DNA of 64,000 nt from an uncultured Prevotella sp. (GTDB lineage: Bacteria; Bacteroidota; Bacteroidia; Bacteroidales; Bacteroidaceae). Made by a program: the position numbers and the translations under genes. Under the pieces are notes generated by a model. That model saw only the letters and a list, made by a program, of their open reading frames with translations, did no database searches and was not told where the DNA came from. The DNA lies in contig CAMJGE010000002.1 of the NCBI GenBank assembly GCA_946405145.1, positions 124,001 through 188,000 on the forward strand, read 5' to 3'. Below are positions 8,263-15,939 of this stretch, piece by piece (the first letter of the stretch is position 1; the number at the start of each line of letters is the position of its first letter).

Positions 8263-8697
8263 TTATTTTCCATACTTGCCGTCCTTCGCCTCAAAGATCG
8301 TGCTCGGCTCATGTACCTCTATCGAGTGCCAGACTCCAAGAGGTACTTGTATGCCAAATATCTTTTCTCGCGGAGACACCCTGAATCGAGCCACCTCGGC
8401 AAAACACGTCTCGTCAGCAGCCCTCTCACCATCATGAATAGGTCCACCTGCGTCCATATTGGGAAGCTCTTCGTAGAACACCCAGTCCAGACAACCTTCA
8501 AGACAGATCACACTCTCCGACGTTTTCAGATGCCGGTGTATCGGCACACGTGTCCCAGGCTCCAGCGCATTCAGCATGCCTTGGCTAGTATCTTCCGGAG
8601 TCGTCCTTAGGTCAAAGTTCTGCCTAAGCCTCTCAGACTCCTTCGCTTTCTGGTGCAGCTCAGAAAGCAGTTCCTTTTTTATCAATAGAACATCCAT
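8263..8697 (-). CDS. wbuC: WbuC-family cupin-fold protein
   Basis: About 144 residues of single-domain cupin with TRVPIHRHLKTSESVICLEG (two His of the metal site plus a Glu) and a distal LGVWHSIEVHEP His. WbuC-like proteins accompany O-antigen and capsule clusters, but their biochemical role is not established. The frame extends to a TTG at 8706; the ATG at 8697 (MDVLLIKKELL) is preferred. The gene is convergent with the aminotransferase, sharing its terminator. Confidence 0.75.
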   Translation of the reverse strand: MDVLLIKKELLSELHQKAKESERLRQNFDLRTTPEDTSQGMLNALEPGTRVPIHRHLKTSESVICLEGCLDWVFYEELPNMDAGGPIHDGERAADETCFAEVARFRVSPREKIFGIQVPLGVWHSIEVHEPSTIFEAKDGKYGK

Positions 8698-8880
8698 CGT
8701 CTCCAAACCATGTCACTTCCAACTATCATCTCAAATTTTAATTTATATTTCGTCAAACAGTTTTTTCAAATATTATATTCCTCCATTAACGCAGTAACGC
8801 CGAAAGGGAATTATACCTTCCAGCGTTGCTACTATTGTTTGTCCTAGGTCATCGTGGAGAGATCCCTGAAATTTATGAGA

Positions 8881-8925
8881 TTTCTTGCGTCCCTCCGGTA
8901 GCAAGCGAGCAAGCTCGAGCGCTCC
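8881..8925 (+). repeat. Dispersed repeat copy 2
   Basis: TTTCTTGCGTCCCTCCGGTA followed by a palindromic GCGAGCAAGCTCGAGCGC region matches 5535-5579 at most positions. It abuts the GIY-YIG pseudogene, whose other side (9172-9208) and 9239-9260 carry the related TCGAAATGACA motif. Between 8698 and 8880 no gene was seen. Confidence 0.5.
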
Positions 8926-8959
8926 ATGCGCTGCGCTTAGTCGAAATGACATTATTATA

Positions 8960-9161
8960 CTACGGCATGAGGTCCTTGCGATCCTTATTCATGGTGTCAA
9001 TAAGAGCTTCCTTTTTTATGGCAATTGTACTTCTTCGTAAAGCCAGGAATCGTTCCCGACCTGTGTTCTGTCACACGCCTTTCCAGATCGTTTGTCACAC
9101 CGATGTACAGTGTTGTGTCGCTTTTGTTCGCGAGGATGTATGTGTAGTATTGGTTGTGCAT
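8960..9161 (-). pseudogene. GIY-YIG nuclease (UPF0213-like), internally deleted
   Basis: From an ATG at 9161 the reverse strand reads MHNQYYTYILANKSDTTLYI, then GVTNDLERRVTEHRSG and FTKKYNCH, the start of the small GIY-YIG proteins (YhbQ/UPF0213). Here the GIY motif is the TYIL...LYIGVT version. The next recognisable piece, KKEALIDTMNKDRKDLM, is in another frame and corresponds to the C-terminal end, so the middle of the domain (about 25 residues with the conserved Glu) is lost. Stop at 8960-8962. The gene is dead. Confidence 0.75.
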
Positions 9162-9268
9162 GATTGTAAATTTCTAGATTTCTCGGCCTTGCTCGAAATG
9201 ACAAAAAGGGGTGTATTCCCGCTAAAGCGCCTACCCGTAGCCTTTCGAAATGACAGGGAGGAGGGGGA

Positions 9269-9301
9269 ATTAGGGAAAATTCCCCCAAAATTTCCCCTAA
9301 T
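9269..9301. repeat. 33-bp palindrome, copy downstream of the Fic gene
   Basis: ATTAGGGAAAATT, then CCCCCAA, then AATTTCCCCTAAT form an almost perfect hairpin. It is 32/33 the same as 10676-10708 and in the same orientation. It ends 6 bases before the Fic stop codon, so it may act as the Fic terminator. Confidence 0.75.
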
Positions 9302-9307
9302 TCCCCA

Positions 9308-10627
9308 TTAATGTCCTGTTGCTTTTTCAGATAACAGCACTTCAAATTGGTCTGATTTAATGTAACCGATTGCCCTTTTATTGAGATTCGTGGCAGTTAA
9401 GTAACCCATTCTCACCAATTCCTGCAAATCTGTCCTTGCGGATTTTGGTGAAATATCAAACTGTGTTGCTAACTCTTTGGGGGTAAACAATACACGTTTG
9501 TTATCAGATAGTGCCTGAAGTACATACCTTTGACGTTCGTTAATATAAGATATTCCCTCAAAACGGTAAAGATTCTGTTGCTCATCAATCTTTCGCTGTA
9601 AATACTTTTTTAGCTCTTCAAAAGCCTTTTTCATGACCTCCAAGTGATATTGGATAAAGTATGAAAGGTCATTATTATCATGCTCTGTATAAAGGAATGC
9701 CTTCTCGTAAGCCTTTTTGTTAGTATAGATGATTCTGGATATGGAAAGATATTCTGTTAACCAATACCCTTTCTTAATCATATACCAATAAAATAACGAC
9801 CTTGCAGTTCTACCATTTCCATCTACAAAAGGGTGTATATAGGCCAATACAAAGTGAATGATGATAGCTTTGATAATAGGATGAATAAAGTTGTCACCAT
9901 TTTCGTTATTTGCGAAGTCACACAAGTCTTGAATCATCTTATCTATCTCTTTGTAGGTCGGTGGTGTATGAGCCACGAATCCCGTTATACCATCAACCAC
10001 AAGAATATCATCATTCTTTCGAAACACCCCCTCATCCTCCACATTGTCAAGTGTTTTGTTAGCAATGGAACGATGGATGGAGAGAAGACTTTCAACAGAG
10101 AAATCCTTATCTGAGTCTTTTGATATTTGGTTGATAGTCTCATAATTATTGGCTATCATTTGCTGACTCTTATTGATAGGCTTCAGTTTCTTCCGCAACA
10201 TATCCTTTGCTATCCTACGTGTAGTGGAGGCACCCTCCATCTGGCTAGATGCGATAGCTTCCTCCATGATTGAGCTAATCAGATAATAGCTTTTGTCAGT
10301 AGCAGGGATAATACTTTTAGTACCAAGGCTACCTCCAAGATTCATATCAAAATCATGTAGTAAAGCGAGCATGTTTTGTGTGATTGTGAAGTGGAAGACA
10401 CAATTACCAAACTGAATGTCTTGGGCTTTTAGCCTACGTTGAATTTTCACAGCCTGCCATAGCACCAGCTTGTCCATAGCCTTTGGAGCCATGTATTTCA
10501 CCTTATCCCAATACAAATACTCGCTTTCAATCTTCTGGAACAGCGGTGCCAATTCTTGATTAGACAGCATCTGTATGGCGTCCACCATTTTATCAGGATT
10601 AATAACTGGAACTGATTCTACTTTCAT
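9308..10627 (-). CDS. Fic-domain protein with N-terminal inhibitory motif and C-terminal winged helix
   Basis: A class II Fic protein that would transfer AMP (or another nucleotide part) to a target protein. The active-site HPFVDGNGRTAR lies near residues 265-276, with all key residues present. The inhibitory helix (S/T)xxxE(G/N) appears as SSQMEG near residue 127, which normally blocks ATP until relieved. The C-terminus (LSDNKRVLFTPKELATQFDI) is a winged helix-turn-helix, suggesting DNA binding or self-regulation. The frame extends to ATG 10669, but a TATCTTTG promoter element (10652-10659) falls inside that extension, so the ATG at 10627 (MKVESVPVINPDK) is preferred. Target unknown; it may act as a toxin or a stress regulator. 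Confidence 0.88.
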   Translation of the reverse strand: MKVESVPVINPDKMVDAIQMLSNQELAPLFQKIESEYLYWDKVKYMAPKAMDKLVLWQAVKIQRRLKAQDIQFGNCVFHFTITQNMLALLHDFDMNLGGSLGTKSIIPATDKSYYLISSIMEEAIASSQMEGASTTRRIAKDMLRKKLKPINKSQQMIANNYETINQISKDSDKDFSVESLLSIHRSIANKTLDNVEDEGVFRKNDDILVVDGITGFVAHTPPTYKEIDKMIQDLCDFANNENGDNFIHPIIKAIIIHFVLAYIHPFVDGNGRTARSLFYWYMIKKGYWLTEYLSISRIIYTNKKAYEKAFLYTEHDNNDLSYFIQYHLEVMKKAFEELKKYLQRKIDEQQNLYRFEGISYINERQRYVLQALSDNKRVLFTPKELATQFDISPKSARTDLQELVRMGYLTATNLNKRAIGYIKSDQFEVLLSEKATGH

Positions 10628-10651
10628 TGTCTTACTATATGAATTTGTGTG

Positions 10652-10659
10652 CAAAGATA
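10652..10659 (-). promoter_or_regulatory. Bacteroidetes -7 element before Fic
   Basis: Reverse-strand TATCTTTG fits the TAnnTTTG -7 consensus. No TTTG lies at the usual 19-21 bp upstream; the nearest is 33 bp away inside the palindrome. The element sits between the palindrome (10676-10708) and the chosen ATG at 10627. Confidence 0.55.
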
Positions 10660-10675
10660 CAATAATCATTTTAAA

Positions 10676-10708
10676 ATTAGGGGAAATTCCCCCAAAATTT
10701 CCCCTAAT
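10676..10708. repeat. 33-bp palindrome, copy upstream of the Fic gene (possible operator)
   Basis: ATTAGGGGAAATT, CCCCCAA, AATTTCCCCTAAT is a near-perfect inverted repeat and a near-duplicate of 9269-9301. It lies just upstream of the -7 element of fic, where a regulator such as the Fic winged helix could bind. Confidence 0.7.
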
Positions 10709-10816
10709 TTCCCATTTTTAACATTAAAGGTCCTACAAAACCTCGTATTTGAGCGAAGTATCTTCGACGGTAGTCAATGATACGCATAAGCGAGGAAAAA
10801 AGCTAAAGGAAATAAA

Positions 10817-10892
10817 TATCCCCCCGACTCAGTTCACATAAGCGCTCGATCTTTGATCGCTTGCTTCGGCAAGAACTAAATCGGGGGATATC
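10817..10892. terminator. Long hairpin downstream of the SIR2 partner gene
   Basis: TATCCCCCCGACTCAGTTC and GAACTAAATCGGGGGATA form arms of an inverted repeat. The 37-base interior contains a further AGCGCTCGATC/GATCGCTT fold. The arms match the hairpin at 15396-15440. Position 50 bp after the 263-residue gene fits a terminator. The remainder of 10709-10941 shows no gene. Confidence 0.6.
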
Positions 10893-10941
10893 ACATATAT
10901 ACTCACGGCATGAAGCCTTTACTCTTTAGCCATCTTACATC

Positions 10942-11733
10942 TTATCCTGCCTTATAAAGGCAATATCTCTGAAACTTCATCACTTCCTCCACCCCATCAC
11001 TCAATGTCCTGATAGCCGAAGGCAGATGAATATTGTCATTACCATCTTCTTCCGATGACACGAGCACATCTCCTTGCCCATTTTCCGAGAAATGCTCATA
11101 TTGTGAGAAATACTTATAATAGTGGTACAATCGCGTTGCCACCTCTTTAACATCTGGCATTTTGATCAAGAAGTCTGTCAAATCTTTAGTCCCAATGCTC
11201 TTCGCTTTCGAAAAACCATCCTTTTTAAGTTGTTCTTTCGATTGCTTCTTTATCACAATATCTTTTTTATCCTCATCAAATTCAATCAATTGCGGGAAAT
11301 TATCTTCCATCGTCAACTCCCATATATGGTCTATAAAGGCATCGTGAAAATCCATCCCGGTGCTTTTAACCTGATCTTTGTACACCTCACGTCGTTCTAA
11401 CATTGAATTGGCATATTCAATCGTCCTCAAATCAAGCTCCTCGTATGCCTGTTCCTTGTCCACTCTCTGAATAAATAAAGCGAACAAGCAATCAGTAAAG
11501 CAACATCGCAAGATGATTCCAATCGGTAACTGAAAAAAAGAAATCCTTCCCTTTTTAAGAGCTTGTACAGTTAAAAGCAAAGCAGAGTACAGGTTTGAGT
11601 AGATACGGTATAACAAAAGTAACACCACCTTATCTACACGTTCTAGTTCCCCCTGCGGTTGCTCCTTCCCATAACTTTGAATCCGCTTCAGCAAGGCAAG
11701 TTCTTCTGCATATAGATCCTTTATCTCTGTCAT
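10942..11733 (-). CDS. SIR2-associated helical protein, function unknown
   Basis: A 263-residue, largely helical protein starting 30 bp after the SIR2 stop, so almost certainly in its operon. A central hydrophobic helix (SFFQLPIGIILRCCFTDCLF) and a C-terminal YHYYKYFSQYEHFSENG segment recall DUF5677-like HEPN relatives. I see no clear RX4-6H motif, so no enzymatic role is claimed. As second gene of a SIR2 defence operon it could be an inhibitor, a sensor or an accessory. It could equally be an independent passenger. Confidence 0.7.
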   Translation of the reverse strand: MTEIKDLYAEELALLKRIQSYGKEQPQGELERVDKVVLLLLYRIYSNLYSALLLTVQALKKGRISFFQLPIGIILRCCFTDCLFALFIQRVDKEQAYEELDLRTIEYANSMLERREVYKDQVKSTGMDFHDAFIDHIWELTMEDNFPQLIEFDEDKKDIVIKKQSKEQLKKDGFSKAKSIGTKDLTDFLIKMPDVKEVATRLYHYYKYFSQYEHFSENGQGDVLVSSEEDGNDNIHLPSAIRTLSDGVEEVMKFQRYCLYKAG

Positions 11734-11763
11734 CTATATATTTACATTCCAAACCTATTTGCA

Positions 11764-14700
11764 CTAAATCTCTACGTCAAACGCCATCTTCACATCATTA
11801 AACATCTCATGGTCATCTACGACAAGTTTTTTCCATTCTCCTCTTTCTTTTATTAGATCTTTATCTCTCACATGGATGCTTCGCAACAGCAAGGACATAC
11901 AATATAGCACATCCGCTTTTGCATTAGCCGAAAAGCTACCATCATTAAGCCTGTTGCGAAGATATACCACTGAGTTTATCAAGTTTTGAGTCAACTCTAG
12001 CTTATGGTGCTTTCTCAAGTAACTAAGGAATTCTATATATTCATAGATATAGTCATTTTGCGATGTCCTAAGATATTGACATACATCCTCCACGACCCCA
12101 TCCATATCATGATCACGTAATGATAGAAACTTTAATGCATTCAATGCATCTGTTCGACGCTTACGGTCGCCACTGAACATCCTCAACTTCAATCCTTCAA
12201 TAAATGAGCCAATTGTCTGATCTGTTTTTTTTGAAGCAACCATCAATATAGCATTAATATTCGTAACCTCAAAGTCATTATCCAGTCCCTTCAGTTCGTC
12301 AGCCAATACATCAAGCTTGCTAACATCTACCAGCGACAAATTTACACGCCCTAATAGTTTATTAAAAATGGTAAGGAAATATCCTATATCTTGACTCTGC
12401 CCAAAATCATTATGATTCTCTTTCGATGTCAATTGTACCTTGTATAAACTCAAAAGCTGGATCACCTTATCAATGATATCGGGCATATATTTGTCCAATT
12501 CTCCAGCCACACAAATAAGGTTAATCAAACAGTCACGAACATTAAATAAGTCCTGACTGAATTGACGACCATCCAACTGATAGGTTTTCAATTTATTGAC
12601 TAGATGATCAACAGATGATTCTAATGAGCGGCTTTCTTTTTCCGAATTATAAGGAACAAACTGATAAGATCTAAGAACTACGTTACTATTATAATGCTCC
12701 GAACGCATCTCATAAATTGTATTTAAAAGATATTTATTAGACATTCCGTCTTTAATATATTTAGCAATAACCTTCAGGCGCAGTATCGTTTCTGACAGTT
12801 TATTGAAACTCGTGCTCTTCAAACCGTCTATAAGGATTTGAATCATCTCGTCTGTCAAGACAAAGCCTTTATAACCTCTAGAGGGATAACAAAGCTGAGA
12901 GTCCTGAATTCTTTCATTAATTCCAATAGGTGATAAAAAAATACTCGGCAGCACTTCTTTTATCGAATTTTCGTCCATGCACGCATAAAGAAGCTCCATA
13001 TGTTTTATCTGATACTCAGGGTTTGAGCTGTTGTAAAGTCTTAGGTATAACTTGAACAACTCAACAATCTGGCTTTGCTCAAGCTTAACGCTCATGAAAA
13101 CTAACGTCGGGATTACCGTTTGATAAATAATTCTGCTTAAATTGGGATCTTTCGACGTCTTCTCAACAGCCTCCTTACATGGCTTAATCCAGAGGGTATA
13201 GAACTTTACAGCTTCTTTTTTACTGATAAGGGCAAACATCTCTCGACTATACACATCGCGAATAATCCATCGACCTCCGTTCATCTTGAAGACAGTTGAA
13301 ACCACCATATCGGAGTCATATTTTTGCATGATCTTGATGGCTGCTATCACCTCATTGGTCATAATAGGTCTGCCAAATACCTGGAAAGGGAAGCCAACGC
13401 GATCTAATAAGAATAGCGTTCTATATGCGTTGACAAACTCTTTAAAGAATCCTCTGTCACCACTAGTCCACACGGTATTGACATCCTTTAACAAAAATCC
13501 ATGCTCATAATAGGTTCCACTTCTGAAAGGTTTAGTTTCAGCTTTTAGCCTTACCATGCTTAACACATGGATAAAATCTATCTCATTGTTATGCAATTCG
13601 ATGTTGGCAACGTCTATCTTTGGCACATAATAGCTCAATATCAGGTTGGCCAAATGTGAACATGAATTCAGAAAAGCCCTGTTTGAGTTATCCTTCAGTA
13701 GGGCAGAATTTACATTCTTCCTAATAATCTCTAACAGCATAGCACTTTTTTCTGTTTCACCAAGACTATTCAGTATATTTGCTCTCCAGAATAGACTTTG
13801 GTAATCAAGATCTGAGACATACCAATCAGTCAAGATATTCCTAACTTTGGCAAAGTCAAGTCGCATGATGTAATACTGGCAACGCTCATACATCAACCTT
13901 CCTTCCATGTCGCTTTCATGGTGCTCAAAATAATCAAGGAGTTCCCCCTCAAGAAATTCATAGTCATCCCACATCAGAGAAAGCCTGTACATAGTCAATA
14001 GTGACAATTTCAAAGATATGACCTTATCTACCGCAACTTTTCTCTCGCTATCATTAAGATCTTCTTGATCTTGATAACTTTTGATATCAAGATTCTTTAT
14101 AGCATCTAAATACCATATTGCATGATTAGGGCATGCAGAAATCGTCAAGCGCCAATCTATCTCATATAGGAAGTCAAGTAAATCTGTGTGATTAAGTGCA
14201 TTTACTTTTTCACCGAGATACGGAAACGCCTCCTCCATTTCCCTGAACTGATCATAATATATCTCTGGCAGATACAGCCATCCAGGATAATTCGCCCTAA
14301 TTTCCTTCATCAAAGGAATGGATTCCTTTAATGGGTTCTTCTCAAATACCCTATATGGCAGTTCGCCGTTCCACTCTTTCTGTGGTTTTAGGCTACGCTC
14401 CAAATATTCAAAGAAGAATGTCAGACCTTCATTGATACCCTTGACATCAGGTATATCTGCCATGTTCACATAATCAATGCCTCGCTTATAATTTAGCTTA
14501 ATATCAGCTTCATTCAGTTTTTCGTTATACGTAATAAGATATACAGGCGAACTTAGATTTCCCATTACATCTCTCAACCATCCCAACCAGCTTAAAAAGT
14601 TTGGATCTTCACCAGAGAAGCCTAACAGACAGAACACATTTTCAATTAATGCCTGCCTAACAGTATTTACAAACTCAGGATATTTTTGAGGATAGGTTCT

Positions 14701-15252
14701 GAAATCATCCTCCGTCATGATAAATGGACTGGCATCGGGGAAACTGCCATGAAGCTTAATGATTCTTGGAGCCGTTTTATATAAAAGAGTATTTTTATTA
14801 GTCACCACATTATAACTCCTATCTGTCATTTCTGCAGCCTTCTCAAGAAGCCTATCATAATTGGTGGTAAATACATCCCTCCATGGCAAGCGCATCATGG
14901 CCATATGCAAATCGCCAGGCTTCAACTCATCATCAGGTAACGAACTGGCTATCTGATGATCAAGTTCACTTCTCCCGTGACTCGCTTCTAATAGCGATGC
15001 AAGATGCATGGGCGTTGTAAAATCAAACCGCTTCTCTTCATCAGCATAAATCAGTTCCCAGAAAGAGCTAACCAGCGTGTTCCAACTCTTCATCTGAGCA
15101 TGAGGGTTCATCTTTTTAGCGTTAAGACTAAACCCTGCTCCCACCATCGCTGTTGCCATATTCTGTGACAGGTAACGACATATCCTATCCAACTTTACAC
15201 GTATACTGGATGGTAAAGCCTTTTCTAATAAATCAAAACGAGAATTGTCCAT
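11764..15252 (-). CDS. SIR2-domain antiphage effector (probable NADase) with long helical C-terminus
   Basis: A 1162-residue protein. Residues 30-270 form a SIR2 fold: VGAGFSLNA at 37-45, FTTNYDRLLEK at 128-138 (putative catalytic N131), IKLHGS at 165-170 (H168) and LGFSGEDPNFLSW at 210-222. The remaining 900 residues are alpha-helical, TPR/armadillo-like, without a further enzyme motif. The size and layout resemble defence-associated sirtuins (DSR1/DSR2), which deplete NAD+ after sensing a phage protein through the C-terminal part. That role is inference from family knowledge. A good Bacteroidetes promoter lies 41 bp upstream. The codons around 15200-15252 support the ATG at 15252. Confidence 0.85.
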   Translation of the reverse strand: MDNSRFDLLEKALPSSIRVKLDRICRYLSQNMATAMVGAGFSLNAKKMNPHAQMKSWNTLVSSFWELIYADEEKRFDFTTPMHLASLLEASHGRSELDHQIASSLPDDELKPGDLHMAMMRLPWRDVFTTNYDRLLEKAAEMTDRSYNVVTNKNTLLYKTAPRIIKLHGSFPDASPFIMTEDDFRTYPQKYPEFVNTVRQALIENVFCLLGFSGEDPNFLSWLGWLRDVMGNLSSPVYLITYNEKLNEADIKLNYKRGIDYVNMADIPDVKGINEGLTFFFEYLERSLKPQKEWNGELPYRVFEKNPLKESIPLMKEIRANYPGWLYLPEIYYDQFREMEEAFPYLGEKVNALNHTDLLDFLYEIDWRLTISACPNHAIWYLDAIKNLDIKSYQDQEDLNDSERKVAVDKVISLKLSLLTMYRLSLMWDDYEFLEGELLDYFEHHESDMEGRLMYERCQYYIMRLDFAKVRNILTDWYVSDLDYQSLFWRANILNSLGETEKSAMLLEIIRKNVNSALLKDNSNRAFLNSCSHLANLILSYYVPKIDVANIELHNNEIDFIHVLSMVRLKAETKPFRSGTYYEHGFLLKDVNTVWTSGDRGFFKEFVNAYRTLFLLDRVGFPFQVFGRPIMTNEVIAAIKIMQKYDSDMVVSTVFKMNGGRWIIRDVYSREMFALISKKEAVKFYTLWIKPCKEAVEKTSKDPNLSRIIYQTVIPTLVFMSVKLEQSQIVELFKLYLRLYNSSNPEYQIKHMELLYACMDENSIKEVLPSIFLSPIGINERIQDSQLCYPSRGYKGFVLTDEMIQILIDGLKSTSFNKLSETILRLKVIAKYIKDGMSNKYLLNTIYEMRSEHYNSNVVLRSYQFVPYNSEKESRSLESSVDHLVNKLKTYQLDGRQFSQDLFNVRDCLINLICVAGELDKYMPDIIDKVIQLLSLYKVQLTSKENHNDFGQSQDIGYFLTIFNKLLGRVNLSLVDVSKLDVLADELKGLDNDFEVTNINAILMVASKKTDQTIGSFIEGLKLRMFSGDRKRRTDALNALKFLSLRDHDMDGVVEDVCQYLRTSQNDYIYEYIEFLSYLRKHHKLELTQNLINSVVYLRNRLNDGSFSANAKADVLYCMSLLLRSIHVRDKDLIKERGEWKKLVVDDHEMFNDVKMAFDVEI

Positions 15253-15292
15253 AATAATAGTAATATTTTCATTCCACCTTCATCTATGACCG

Positions 15293-15324
15293 CAAAGATA
15301 AGAAAAATTTCCGAACAATACAAA
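15293..15324 (-). promoter_or_regulatory. Promoter of the SIR2 operon
   Basis: On the reverse strand TTTG (15324-15321) is followed after exactly 20 bases by TATCTTTG (15300-15293), the canonical Bacteroidetes -33/-7 pair. This gives a leader of about 35 bases before the SIR2 ATG. Confidence 0.8.
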
Positions 15325-15395
15325 CTTTTTTGAACAAAAAAGTGTAAACATTCGAGGATGATTATATAGAGGCATTATCAACTACCCTAAAACGA

Positions 15396-15440
15396 ATATC
15401 CCCCGATTCAGTTCACATTAGAACCAAATCGGGGGATATC
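15396..15440. terminator. Hairpin downstream of the small membrane-protein gene
   Basis: ATATCCCCCGATTCAGTTC and GAACCAAATCGGGGGATAT pair over about 17 of 19 positions around an ACATTA loop. It lies 33 bp after the stop of the 134-residue gene and shares its arms with 10817-10892 at the other end of the SIR2 operon. Confidence 0.65.
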
Positions 15441-15472
15441 CTCATCCATCATATATCCTACATCATACTTCT

Positions 15473-15877
15473 TTATGTTAATGTTCGGGATATAACAGAA
15501 AAAAGAATAAGAGCTACGACAAGAATGATCATTGCCCCTGTGAGTATCATCATAAAATTAAAAACTCGTTTGTTGAAGTTTGGCTTATTTAAGGAATATC
15601 CCAGTCCCATAATAAGAAAGATCAATGCTATAAAAAGCATAATGAAATTATACCACCCTGGTACACCTGAATCGCTAATCAAGTTTTTGAGGGGATCAGC
15701 AATCAAAGACGAGGATATACCCAAATATAGGGTTGCAATTATAGCATGAAAAGATTTGGGGGGATTTTCCTCTTCCTTTCTGACAGGTTCCTTCTCTATC
15801 GGAGATTCACTTTTCACAGTAATGTTAACATTTAAATCAACATTCCCTTTATGAGTATGTTCTACATAAAAATGCAT
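15473..15877 (-). CDS. Small membrane protein, function unknown
   Basis: A 134-residue protein with a hydrophilic N-terminal 40 residues (HVNVN-like beta region, then a Pro/Glu/Lys stretch) and three hydrophobic segments near residues 44-60, 75-95 and 108-130. The layout suggests an inner-membrane protein with a cytoplasmic head. It lies between the DUF262 gene (62 bp upstream on this strand) and the SIR2 operon promoter, separated from the latter by a hairpin. Either assignment to the HEPN/DUF262 module or independence is possible. No family recognised. Confidence 0.6.
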   Translation of the reverse strand: MHFYVEHTHKGNVDLNVNITVKSESPIEKEPVRKEEENPPKSFHAIIATLYLGISSSLIADPLKNLISDSGVPGWYNFIMLFIALIFLIMGLGYSLNKPNFNKRVFNFMMILTGAMIILVVALILFSVISRTLT

Positions 15878-15939
15878 AGTTTTTATTTATTCAATAATAA
15901 CAATTCCATAACTCGATTGTCAGTAGTTTATGATATGTG

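Noticed and set aside
8826-9311. 161-codon + strand frame
   Set aside because: It runs through repeats and antisense to the GIY-YIG relic and the Fic 3' end, with low-complexity, repeat-derived peptides. No family resemblance.
9016-9345. 109-codon minus-strand frame over the GIY-YIG region
   Set aside because: Frame differs from the one that gives the GIY-YIG motifs; its peptide is repeat-derived.
10676-10708. TTTG in the palindrome as -33 box of the Fic promoter
   Set aside because: It lies 33 bp from TATCTTTG instead of the usual 19-21, so only the -7 element is reported.
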